From Natrinema saccharevitans (lineage in GTDB: Archaea; Halobacteriota; Halobacteria; Halobacteriales; Natrialbaceae), in the NCBI RefSeq assembly GCF_001953745.1, contig NZ_LWLN01000001.1:1364001-1428000 (forward strand): a DNA stretch of 64,000 nt, in the 5' to 3' direction. Position numbers and translations under genes: made by a program. The notes under the pieces were generated by a model. That model was not told the origin of the DNA and did no database searches. It was given only the letters and a program-made list of their open reading frames with translations. Positions 34,392 to 41,255 of the stretch are shown here, in pieces. Numbering within the stretch: position 1 is the first letter of the stretch; every line of letters starts with the position of its first letter.

Positions 34392-35348
34392 ATGGCTACC
34401 GATGCGGACGTCGAGAGGACAGCAGACGACGGCTCCGACGGGACCGTCGTCGAGGACGACCCCGGCCGCGAGACCGCCGCGGACGATGCAGGCCCCGCAG
34501 GCGACGCCGATCGCTACACGCGCAAGCGGTCGGTACTCATCACCGGCTGCTCGTCCGGCATCGGTCGCGCGACCGCTCGCGCTTTCCTCGACGACGACTG
34601 GCAGGTCTTCGCCACGGCACGCGACGTCGACGACATCGCGGACCTCGCGGACGAGGGCTGTGAGACTCTCGAACTGGACGTCACCGACCCCGAGCAGGTC
34701 GCCCGGACCGTCGAGGCGGTCGTCGACGACGCCGGCGCGATCGACTGCGTGGTCAACAACGCCGGCTACGCCCAGATGGGGCCGCTCGAGGACGTCTCGA
34801 CGAGCGACCTCCACCGGCAGTTCGACGTCAACGTCTACGGTCCCCACCGACTGACCCGTGCCGCTCTCCCGCACATGCGAGCCCAGGGCGAGGGCCGGAT
34901 CGTCAACGTCTCGAGCGTCTCCGGCCGGATCTCGATGCCCGGCTCGGGCGCGTACGCCGGCTCGAAGTTCGCCCTCGAGGGAATGAGCGACGCGCTGCGG
35001 GCCGAAGTCGACGAGTTCGACATCGACGTGGTGCTGATCGAGCCCGGCCCGGTCGAGACGGCGTTCACGAACCGCGTCGACGAGGAACTCCCGGAGAACG
35101 AGCGGACGGCCGACTACGAGTCGCTGTACGAACTCTACGACGACGCGCAACTGATCGGCGGCGGCAGCGGCGGCCCCTTCGCCTCCGAGGCCGAGGACGT
35201 CGCCGAGGCGATCCTCGAGTCGGCGACCAGTCCCGACCCGCCGGCCCGATACCCGGTCGGTCCCCTCGCGCAGTACGGGCTGTACGCCCGGTTTCTCCCG
35301 GCCTCGATTCGCGACAGGCTCTACGGACTGCTGCGCAAACTGGTCTGA
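34392..35348 (+). CDS. Short-chain dehydrogenase/reductase
   Basis: A 318-residue classical SDR. After an acidic 45-residue N-terminal extension, the NAD(P)-binding motif is VLITGCSSGIGRATARAF (TGxxxGIG). The structural motif is VVNNAGYAQMG, and the active site is Ser (NVSSVSGRISM), Tyr-x-x-x-Lys (AYAGSKFALEG). The substrate is not predictable; relatives include retinol and steroid-type dehydrogenases. ATG 34392 follows a palindromic promoter (34357-34372), suggesting specific control; the longer frame upstream crosses the inverted repeat and is not coding-like. Confidence 0.9.
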   Translation: MATDADVERTADDGSDGTVVEDDPGRETAADDAGPAGDADRYTRKRSVLITGCSSGIGRATARAFLDDDWQVFATARDVDDIADLADEGCETLELDVTDPEQVARTVEAVVDDAGAIDCVVNNAGYAQMGPLEDVSTSDLHRQFDVNVYGPHRLTRAALPHMRAQGEGRIVNVSSVSGRISMPGSGAYAGSKFALEGMSDALRAEVDEFDIDVVLIEPGPVETAFTNRVDEELPENERTADYESLYELYDDAQLIGGGSGGPFASEAEDVAEAILESATSPDPPARYPVGPLAQYGLYARFLPASIRDRLYGLLRKLV

Positions 35349-35376
35349 ACGCCGTCCGCCGGCCGCACGCGGCCGC

Positions 35377-35958
35377 CTACCGCTCCGAGTCGTCGTATCG
35401 CTCCGCCGCCGACTCGAACCCCAGTTCCGACTGTTCGCGCCCGCGACGCTGCTCGAGGGCCGCGATCGCGTCGGGGTCGGGCGCGGCGTCGTCGGTGATC
35501 CGCGCCCACGAGTCGTGGACCTTCGAGTGGCACCAGCGACAGAGATAAACCGTGATCTCGTGGGAGAGGGTCTCGCCGTCGCGGTCGTCTTCAGAACGCG
35601 GAGCGTTCTGATTGCTCGATGGACGCTGTCCATCGTTGTAGGAGAGGTGATGTTCCTCGAGCAGCGGCCGCTCGTCGTCGTGGGCCATGCGCTTTTCGGC
35701 GAGGCCGCAGCGAACGCACTCCCGATCGCGGTTTCGCGACCGGAAGTGCGGACAGTCGGCCCACGACCAGTCGGACTCGGGGTCGACGACGGGACACTCG
35801 TAGTCGTCGTCAGCGCGCTCGCGGGCGAACTCGGGGTCGTGTTCGTAGTGGTCGACGGCGTACCGACATTTCCCCTCGCCGGTGAGGTGATCGCAGACGC
35901 CCGCGAACTCGTAGGGGTCGTCGACGCCGACCGAGGTCCCCTGCGGCGTTTTCTCCAT
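35377..35958 (-). CDS. HNH-nuclease-like protein with Cys-rich N-terminus (DUF7097-like)
   Basis: A 193-residue protein. The first about 70 residues contain GVCDHLTGEGKCRYAVDHYE, YECPVV and ADCPHFRSR, a haloarchaeal Cys/His pattern. It then enters an HNH-type fold: RECVRCGLAE, LLEEHHLSY (the HH pair of the HNH motif), and YLCRWCHSKVHDSWARI (zinc knuckle and final His). Cleavage activity is inferred from the motif only. Between the two HNH halves lies an insert (QRPSSNQNAPRSEDDRDG) encoded by a double hairpin at 35592-35635. ATG 35958 is used; a GTG four codons upstream is also possible. DUF7097 is recalled, not checked. Confidence 0.75.
   Translation of the reverse strand: MEKTPQGTSVGVDDPYEFAGVCDHLTGEGKCRYAVDHYEHDPEFARERADDDYECPVVDPESDWSWADCPHFRSRNRDRECVRCGLAEKRMAHDDERPLLEEHHLSYNDGQRPSSNQNAPRSEDDRDGETLSHEITVYLCRWCHSKVHDSWARITDDAAPDPDAIAALEQRRGREQSELGFESAAERYDDSER
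35592..35635. repeat. In-frame double hairpin inside the HNH gene
   Basis: Two perfect 8-bp stems with 3-base loops: CAGAACGC GGA GCGTTCTG, spacer ATTGCT, CGATGGAC GCT GTCCATCG (plus strand). On the coding strand it encodes DGQRPSSNQNAPRSED. Layout, loop size and the TGCTCGA junction match the polX element. Confidence 0.8.
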
Positions 35959-36075
35959 CGTCGCCGACACGTAGGGTCCCGGGGGTGTTGAATCGCCCGC
36001 CGTGCGGCCGAGGCGATCGGCCGTCGGCCATCGCCGTCGATGGGATTTTGCCCCCGGCCCGCGTCACCGCCGACC

Positions 36076-36426
36076 GTGCTTCCGACCGACGATTCCGACA
36101 CCCTCCTCTCGACCGACGACGTCCTCGCGGCCGTCGACGCGATCGGCGACCGCGAGCAGTTTGCGGTCGCGTACGCGGTGTACGCACACCCGGACGACGG
36201 CGTGACCGTTCCCGAGATCGCGGCCGAACTGGACCGCGGGGAGGCGGCGATCGAACCCGCGATCGATGCGCTCGTCGACGGCGGTGTCCTCGCCGAGCGG
36301 ATGCTCTGCCTCGTCGACCCGTCGGTCGACGGCCCCGAGTACGAACTGACCGAGTTCGGCCGACTCCTGCTCGAGGAAGGCGTACTGGCGGCGTTCGACA
36401 CCGCGGCGACGGTCGAGGACCTGTAA
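36076..36426 (+). CDS. Small winged-helix transcriptional regulator
   Basis: A 116-residue protein that is almost entirely a winged helix: LSTDDVLAAVDAIGDREQFA, VTVPEIAAELDRGEAAIEPA (recognition helix region), ALVDGGVLAERML, and YELTEFGRLLLEEGVLAAFD. The layout is like the ArsR/MarR-related HTH proteins common in haloarchaea. The start is GTG 36076, about 30 bases after GGGATTTT. Its stop is 41 bases before the DUF192 gene, which has its own TTTTT promoter patch. Ligand and targets unknown. Confidence 0.72.
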   Translation: MLPTDDSDTLLSTDDVLAAVDAIGDREQFAVAYAVYAHPDDGVTVPEIAAELDRGEAAIEPAIDALVDGGVLAERMLCLVDPSVDGPEYELTEFGRLLLEEGVLAAFDTAATVEDL

Positions 36427-36467
36427 CGGCCGAGGGGTTTTTCTCGTCGCCGGCCCCACTCGAGGGC

Positions 36468-36848
36468 GTGCGAGTAGTCCACCAGCCCGTTCCCGACGCC
36501 GCGGATCCCGGGTGCGACGAGCGCGACCCCGAGGTGCTGGCGACGACCGTCGAGGTCGCGGACTCGTTGCTGAGTCGGGCCCGAGGGCTCATGTTCCGCC
36601 GGTCGATCCCGGACGACTACGCGCTGGCGTTTCCCTTCGATTCGGCCGAGACCCGCGACCTCCACATGCTGTTCGTCCCGTTCCCCATCGACGCCGTCTG
36701 GGTCGTCGACGGCGTCGTCCGGCGCGTCGAACGGCTCCGGCCCTGGCGAAGCGTCGCCCGCGCGGAGGCCGACCTGATCCTCGAGTTGCCGGCCGGCCGC
36801 GGGGCCGCGGTCGACCCCGGCGACCGACTGCGACTCGAGGACGCCTGA
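36468..36848 (+). CDS. DUF192 family protein
   Basis: A 126-residue protein matching DUF192: EVADSLLSRARGLMFRRSIP (the R-GLM-R signature), YALAFPFDSAETRDLHMLFV (F-F...H-x-x-F-V), PIDAVWVVDGVVRRVERLRP and ILELPAGRGAAVDPGDRLRL. Several bacterial members are exported, but this one lacks a clear signal peptide. The family function is not established. GTG 36468 is chosen since the AT-rich GGTTTTTC lies about 28 bases upstream. It may be paired with the upstream regulator. Confidence 0.8.
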   Translation: MRVVHQPVPDAADPGCDERDPEVLATTVEVADSLLSRARGLMFRRSIPDDYALAFPFDSAETRDLHMLFVPFPIDAVWVVDGVVRRVERLRPWRSVARAEADLILELPAGRGAAVDPGDRLRLEDA

Positions 36849-36906
36849 CGGATCGGTATCCGAACCGGCGGTTTTAAGACACCGTGATACGTTGTGACGG
36901 GATACA

Positions 36907-36987
36907 ATGGCACGCCATACGCCATCTGACGAGGATAGAGGAAGTCGGGGCGACCCGGCTGGGCGTGAAATTCTCCGACGAGTATAA
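36907..36987 (+). other. Upstream ORF in the leader of the citramalate/isopropylmalate synthase gene
   Basis: A 26-codon frame starts at ATG 36907 (MARHTPSDEDRGSRGDP...) and ends TAA 36985-36987, 46 bases before the TTG proposed for the synthase. GGTTTTAAGAC at about 36870-36880 would start transcription just before it. Its last residues are REILRRV, with Ile, Leu and Val close to the stop. Whether it is translated is unknown. Confidence 0.35.
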
Positions 36988-37033
36988 CCACCGTTCCGAC
37001 GAAGACACCCGCAGTTCCCGGAATTCACCACTC

Positions 37034-38566
37034 TTGCCTGTAACTCACTCACCCGAACAGACGATCGCATCGGACCGTACAGTACGCCTGCTGGACACGA
37101 CGCTTCGCGACGGCGAACAAGCGCCGGGCGTCTCGCTCTCGCCGGACGAGAAGGTCGAGATCGCCCGCTCGCTCGAGCGCGCGGGCGTCTCGGTCATCGA
37201 AGCCGGCAGCGCCTGTACCGGTGCGGGTGAGCGACAGGCCATCTCGCGGGTGACCGATCTCGATCTCGACGCCCGCGTCACCAGTTTCTGTCGCGGGATG
37301 AAAGGCGACATCGACCTCGCGCTCGACTGTGACGTCGACGGCGTCCACATCGTCGTCCCCGCCAGCGATCGCCACGTCGAGGGCAAGGTCGGCACCTCCC
37401 GCGAGGACAACCTCGAGAACACCGCCGAACTGGTCGCCTACGCCAAAGACCACGACCTCTGGGTCGAAGTCATCGGGGAGGACGGCTCGCGAGCGGATCT
37501 CGACTACCTCGAGCGACTGGCCGAGACCTCGCTCGAGGCCGGCGCGGACCGCTTTTGTTTCGCCGACACCGTCGGCCACACCGGGCCGGAACACACCCAC
37601 GAGGCCGTCTCCCGGCTCGCCGACCTCGGCCCGGTCAGCGCCCACACCCACGACGACCTCGGACTGGGCGTCACGAACGCGCTCGCGGCCGTCTCGGCGG
37701 GGGCCGACCTGGTCCACTGCACGGTCGACGGCCTCGGCGAACGCGCCGGCAACGTCGCCTTGGAGGAGGTCGCGATCGCGCTCGATCACGTCTACGACGT
37801 CGAGACGCTCGACCTGGAGGAAGTGTACGACCTCGCCCAGATCGTCGCCCGGGCGACGGGCGTCCAGCTCCCGCCGAACAAGGCCGTCATCGGCGAGAAC
37901 GCCTTCACCCACGAGAGCGGGATTCACACCGACGGCACGCTCAAAGACGACAAGATGTACGAGCCCTACGCGCCCGAGACGGTCGGGCGCGAACGCCGGC
38001 TCGCGCTGGGGAAACACACCGGCCGCGCGGGCGTCAGGGCCGCCCTCGAGGAACACGGCGTCGAGGCCGACGACGACGAGGTCGCCGAGATCGCGACCCG
38101 CGTGACGGAACTGGGCGACCGCGGCCGCCGGGTCACCGACGCCGACCTGCTGGCGATCGCCGAGGACGTGACCGGCGACGACCGCGACCGGGTCGTCGAC
38201 CTGCTCGACCTCTCTGCCACCAGCGGCGGGGCGGTCCCCACGGCCAGCGTCAGGCTGTCCGTCGACGGCGAGGAACGCGTCGCCAGCGGCACCGGTTCCG
38301 GCCCCGTCGACGCCGCCGTCTCGGCCGTCCGCGAGGCGCTTGGCTCGATGGCCGACGCCGAACTCGAGTCCTACCACGTCGACGCCGTGACCGGCGGCAC
38401 CGACGCCGTCGTCACCGTCGAGGTGACGATGGTCCGCGACGACCGCTCGGTGACGGTCGCCCGCAGCGAGGCCGACATCACTCGCGCGAGCGTGACGGCG
38501 ATGGTCGACGCGCTCGATCGGCTGCTCGCGGCCGACCAGCAACCGCTCGCACCGGCCGACGACTGA
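37034..38566 (+). CDS. 2-isopropylmalate/(R)-citramalate synthase family enzyme
   Basis: A 510-residue DRE-TIM metallolyase that condenses acetyl-CoA with 2-oxoisovalerate (leucine route) or pyruvate (isoleucine route). Signatures: RLLDTTLRDGEQAPGVSLS (DRE-TIM), VSAHTHDDLGLGVTNALAAV (HxH metal site), GERAGNVALEEVAIAL and NAFTHESGIHTDGTL. The C-terminal about 120 residues are the LeuA allosteric domain, so end-product feedback is expected. LeuA and CimA cannot be told apart safely by eye. The start is uncertain: TTG 37034 gives a normal N-terminus, while GTG 36884 is also open. A short upstream ORF precedes it. Confidence 0.9.
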   Translation: MPVTHSPEQTIASDRTVRLLDTTLRDGEQAPGVSLSPDEKVEIARSLERAGVSVIEAGSACTGAGERQAISRVTDLDLDARVTSFCRGMKGDIDLALDCDVDGVHIVVPASDRHVEGKVGTSREDNLENTAELVAYAKDHDLWVEVIGEDGSRADLDYLERLAETSLEAGADRFCFADTVGHTGPEHTHEAVSRLADLGPVSAHTHDDLGLGVTNALAAVSAGADLVHCTVDGLGERAGNVALEEVAIALDHVYDVETLDLEEVYDLAQIVARATGVQLPPNKAVIGENAFTHESGIHTDGTLKDDKMYEPYAPETVGRERRLALGKHTGRAGVRAALEEHGVEADDDEVAEIATRVTELGDRGRRVTDADLLAIAEDVTGDDRDRVVDLLDLSATSGGAVPTASVRLSVDGEERVASGTGSGPVDAAVSAVREALGSMADAELESYHVDAVTGGTDAVVTVEVTMVRDDRSVTVARSEADITRASVTAMVDALDRLLAADQQPLAPADD

Positions 38567-38633
38567 GGAGTTCCGGAGCCGACTCGGTTTTCGCGGTTCG
38601 ATCCACCGGAGAGCGGCGGCATCGGCGCTGCGT

Positions 38634-38834
38634 CTAGTCCTGCCGGAACGGATCGCTCACGACGTTCCACGGGTCGAGCGCGTAGACGGCGGCCAGAAAC
38701 AGGGCGACGGCCACGACGAACAGGCGAGCGACCGCGCTCGCAGACGTTGGCACACCGAGATCGAGGGTCGTCGCCATCACGAGTGCGACCCCGATCCAGA
38801 GCGAGCTGACGATCGCTCGTTTTCGACGGTCCAT
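38634..38834 (-). CDS. Small two-helix membrane protein
   Basis: A 66-residue protein: a basic N-terminus MDRRKRAIVSSLWIGVALVM, two hydrophobic segments and the tail LDPWNVVSDPFRQD. Such 'two-helix' proteins are frequent in haloarchaea and have no assigned function. It is convergent with the synthase gene, 67 bases away. The following 38835-39062 shows no further gene. Confidence 0.6.
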   Translation of the reverse strand: MDRRKRAIVSSLWIGVALVMATTLDLGVPTSASAVARLFVVAVALFLAAVYALDPWNVVSDPFRQD

Positions 38835-39062
38835 AGTCGCTCGTTCGGCTCGAGTCGCTTGAATGCGTGGGGTTTCGAACGGATCGGTCCCGTAAGCCGT
38901 CTCGAGTGCGGCGTGTCCGGGACGACCGCAACCATACGGACCGCTATCGGTCGATAGCGACGCGCCTGTGACCCGCTCCGTGACATCGGATCGCGTAATG
39001 CCCGGGGAACCGCACATCCTGAGTATTCCCGTCGGATCCGTCACTTTCGGGGCAAAGGGAGA

Positions 39063-40721
39063 TCAAGACGAGTCGATCGGCCCGAGGCCGACGGTCCGCT
39101 CCTCGAGGGCGTCCTGACGCCTATTGAGCATGCCGACGTCCTCGTACGAGACCGGTCCGCGAACCTGCTCGGCTTCGGGCCCGGGTTGGTGGCCGAGGTA
39201 GTCGACGTTCGGATTCGTTCCGATATCCGCGAGCAGCTCGAACTCGTTTTGGGGCGCGTTGACGTAATCCTCGAACAGTTCCTGTGCGACCTCCGCCGTG
39301 TCGGCGACCTGGACGTCCTGGCTCGGCCCCTCGAACTGGTCGGGCAGCAGCTCGAGTTCTCGGCGCACCTCGTCGCTTTCGAGGTCGAGACCGGTGTCTT
39401 CGATCGCGCTGACGACCTCGAGGATACCCGCTTCCTTGTCCGGGAGCGAATCGCCCGGCGGCGCTTCCTCCTCGTACTCCTCTTGGGTAATTTGGATCCC
39501 CGTCGCGAGCGCGATTCGCCGCCTCGTGAACTCGTCGACGGCATCGATGACCGCGTCCAGGTCGCCGCTGACGCCCTCGAGCGACGACGAAACCGAATCC
39601 GCGGACGGAAGCTCCGCATTCAGGTTGATGATCGTTCGCGATCGAGCCGGGTTCTCCCTGTACCGTTCGGGATCGCTTGCGGGGTTGTTCTTGTCGCCGA
39701 ACTGGATCACGTTCGGGGGACAAGCGACCTCGCAGGCGACCGTGCCGACGTTGCCCTCGCCGAAGTTACCGTCCTGACGGGCGGGATCGAAGACGCACTT
39801 CGACATGACGCCGCGAGGGGCGCGAGCGCTGACGCGCCGGTCGCGATAGTCGTAGACCATGTCCGCATCGAGTTCGTCCTCGTCGGTTTCCGGTTCCTCC
39901 CACTGGAAGTAGTTGACGCCGTACGGGCAGGCAACCTGACAGTACCGGCAGCCGATGCAGACGTCGTAGTCGGTCAGTACCATCCCGCCTCTCTCGCGGG
40001 TATGACGGGCCGTCGTCGGACAGACTTTCTCGCAGGGCGCGTCGGTGCAGTGCTGACACGGGCGGACGAGGTAGTTGAAATCGTGAACGGCCGGGTCATC
40101 CCTGGCGCTCTCGGGATCGACATCGAGGGTGTCGGGATCCGGGGACTCGACCGCGCCGTCCTCGAAGGCGAGGACGTACATCCAGTTTGACCCCAGATCC
40201 CAGTTGTGTTCCTGATTACAGGCGGTCACGCAGGAGAGACAGCCGTCACAGTTCTCGAGGTCGATCGTCATCCCCCACTGGGTCCCCTCGTCCGTATCCT
40301 GAACTTCCCCCGTCTCCTCGACGGCGGGTTCCGGCTCCTGCTGATCGACCGCACCCCAGCCGAGGCTCGCGAATCCCAGCCCGGCCCCGGTCTTTTTGAG
40401 CATCTCACGACGGGAGCCGTCGCCGTTGGCGAGTTGCAACAGCGTCGACCCGATACCCTCCGCTTCGTCGTCTACATCGTCCGGGCTGGCGATCGGCCGG
40501 TCGTCCTCGCCGAACTCCGCGACTACGTCGTCGTGATACCGCTCGTGGAACTCCGCCTCCGAGAGTTCCCCCTTCGTGACCCGCATGGCGTCTCTCCCCA
40601 TCTCCATCCCGAGTTCGGTGTCGTACTCGGTGTCGTCGAGCATCTCCTCGAGGTCGTCCTGCCACGACTCGCCGAGGGGATGAAACACCTCGTCGTCCGA
40701 GGTGTCGTCGTCGAAACTCAT
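39063..40721 (-). CDS. Polyferredoxin subunit of a DMSO/polysulfide-reductase-type complex
   Basis: A 552-residue iron-sulfur protein of the DmsB/NrfC/PsrB type. Cysteine clusters: NCDGCLSCVTACNQEH, CQHCTDAPCEKVCP, CIGCRYCQVACPYG and a last set with SKCVFDP and VACEVACPP, enough for four [4Fe-4S] clusters that pass electrons between a molybdopterin subunit and a quinone-reactive membrane subunit. An unusual 110-residue acidic N-terminus precedes a Tat-like motif (SRREMLKKTGAGLGFASLGW), and a roughly 190-residue C-terminal extension follows the clusters. This recalls ActB of alternative complex III. The catalytic and membrane partners are not adjacent. ATG 40721 starts the acidic region. Confidence 0.83.
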   Translation of the reverse strand: MSFDDDTSDDEVFHPLGESWQDDLEEMLDDTEYDTELGMEMGRDAMRVTKGELSEAEFHERYHDDVVAEFGEDDRPIASPDDVDDEAEGIGSTLLQLANGDGSRREMLKKTGAGLGFASLGWGAVDQQEPEPAVEETGEVQDTDEGTQWGMTIDLENCDGCLSCVTACNQEHNWDLGSNWMYVLAFEDGAVESPDPDTLDVDPESARDDPAVHDFNYLVRPCQHCTDAPCEKVCPTTARHTRERGGMVLTDYDVCIGCRYCQVACPYGVNYFQWEEPETDEDELDADMVYDYRDRRVSARAPRGVMSKCVFDPARQDGNFGEGNVGTVACEVACPPNVIQFGDKNNPASDPERYRENPARSRTIINLNAELPSADSVSSSLEGVSGDLDAVIDAVDEFTRRRIALATGIQITQEEYEEEAPPGDSLPDKEAGILEVVSAIEDTGLDLESDEVRRELELLPDQFEGPSQDVQVADTAEVAQELFEDYVNAPQNEFELLADIGTNPNVDYLGHQPGPEAEQVRGPVSYEDVGMLNRRQDALEERTVGLGPIDSS

Positions 40722-40891
40722 CGTTGCCACCGTTTCGGTGTCGCTCGAGTACCGTTCATTGTGGTTCGTGTTCCCACTCCTATCACCGGTCCTCGCAAAG
40801 ATACCCAGCCTGCAAATGACGGGTGGCCGGCTCCCGGAGCGGGACGTTCTCGATGGCGGAGGAATAGCTACGCTCACCGTCTTGTGCTGCC

Positions 40892-40922
40892 GCAAAAGCG
40901 CCGAGAGGGAGATTCGAACTCC
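40892..40922 (+). repeat. Duplicated tRNA-Ser 3' end (att-site-like)
   Basis: This 31-base stretch matches 41055-41085 at 30 of 31 positions. It covers the T-arm, the acceptor 3' strand and 8 bases of 3' flank of tRNA-Ser(CGA). The single difference lies in the T-loop. It is the signature of a tRNA-targeted integrase att pair, with only about 130 bases left between the copies; a broken tandem tRNA is the alternative. Confidence 0.65.
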
Positions 40923-41001
40923 GCCGAGACGTTCCGGGTCGTTCGCTCCGCTCACTTCCCGGGCTGCGACTCGTCTCGTTCAAATCGTCCGTAATCGGTT
41001 C

Positions 41002-41056
41002 GCAGCAACGGACGTTGATTCGCGCCGCCACGCGGCGCTCATCGGTTTGTTGCTGC
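41002..41056 (-). repeat. Nested hairpin directly downstream of tRNA-Ser
   Basis: Outer arms GCAGCAAC (41002-41009) and GTTGCTGC (41049-41056) are perfect inverted repeats; an inner stem GCGCCGC CAC GCGGCGC (41022-41038) lies between them. It begins right after the tRNA 3' end and a TTTT tract, in the tRNA transcription direction. Confidence 0.6.
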
Positions 41057-41061
41057 AAAAG

Positions 41062-41146
41062 CGCCGAGAGGGAGATTTGAACTCCCGAGTCCGTGAGGAC
41101 AGCAGATTTCGAATCTGCCGCCTTGGCCGGGCTAGGCTATCTCGGC
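41062..41146 (-). tRNA. tRNA-Ser (anticodon CGA)
   Basis: An 85-base class II tRNA. Acceptor GCCGAGA pairs with TCTCGGC, discriminator G; D-arm GCC...GGC; anticodon arm GCAGA TTCGAAA TCTGC with anticodon CGA (plus 41109-41111), reading UCG serine codons; a long variable arm of 15 bases; T-arm GGGAG TTCAAAT CTCCC. CCA is not encoded. A second copy of the 3' part lies at 40892-40922. Confidence 0.95.
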
Positions 41147-41170
41147 TCACTCCTCTCTACTCGAGTGACG

Positions 41171-41177
41171 TTTTTAC
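41171..41177 (-). promoter_or_regulatory. Promoter element of tRNA-Ser
   Basis: The minus strand reads GTAAAAA, centred about 28 bases upstream of the tRNA 5' end, in a region otherwise rich in C and T. Confidence 0.45.
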
Positions 41178-41255
41178 CCGTTTCGATTTTTCCGCCCCGT
41201 GCGAACGGTTCGCCATCGATCGCCCGAAGGCGACGACGCCTCGAGTCCCGGCGTG

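Noticed and set aside
33903-37070. Very long minus-strand open frame of over 1000 codons
   Set aside because: It crosses nfi, the inverted repeat, the SDR gene and several other genes, has Arg/Ser-rich or Val/Asp-rich antisense composition and no domain. It reflects the scarcity of stops opposite GC-rich codons.
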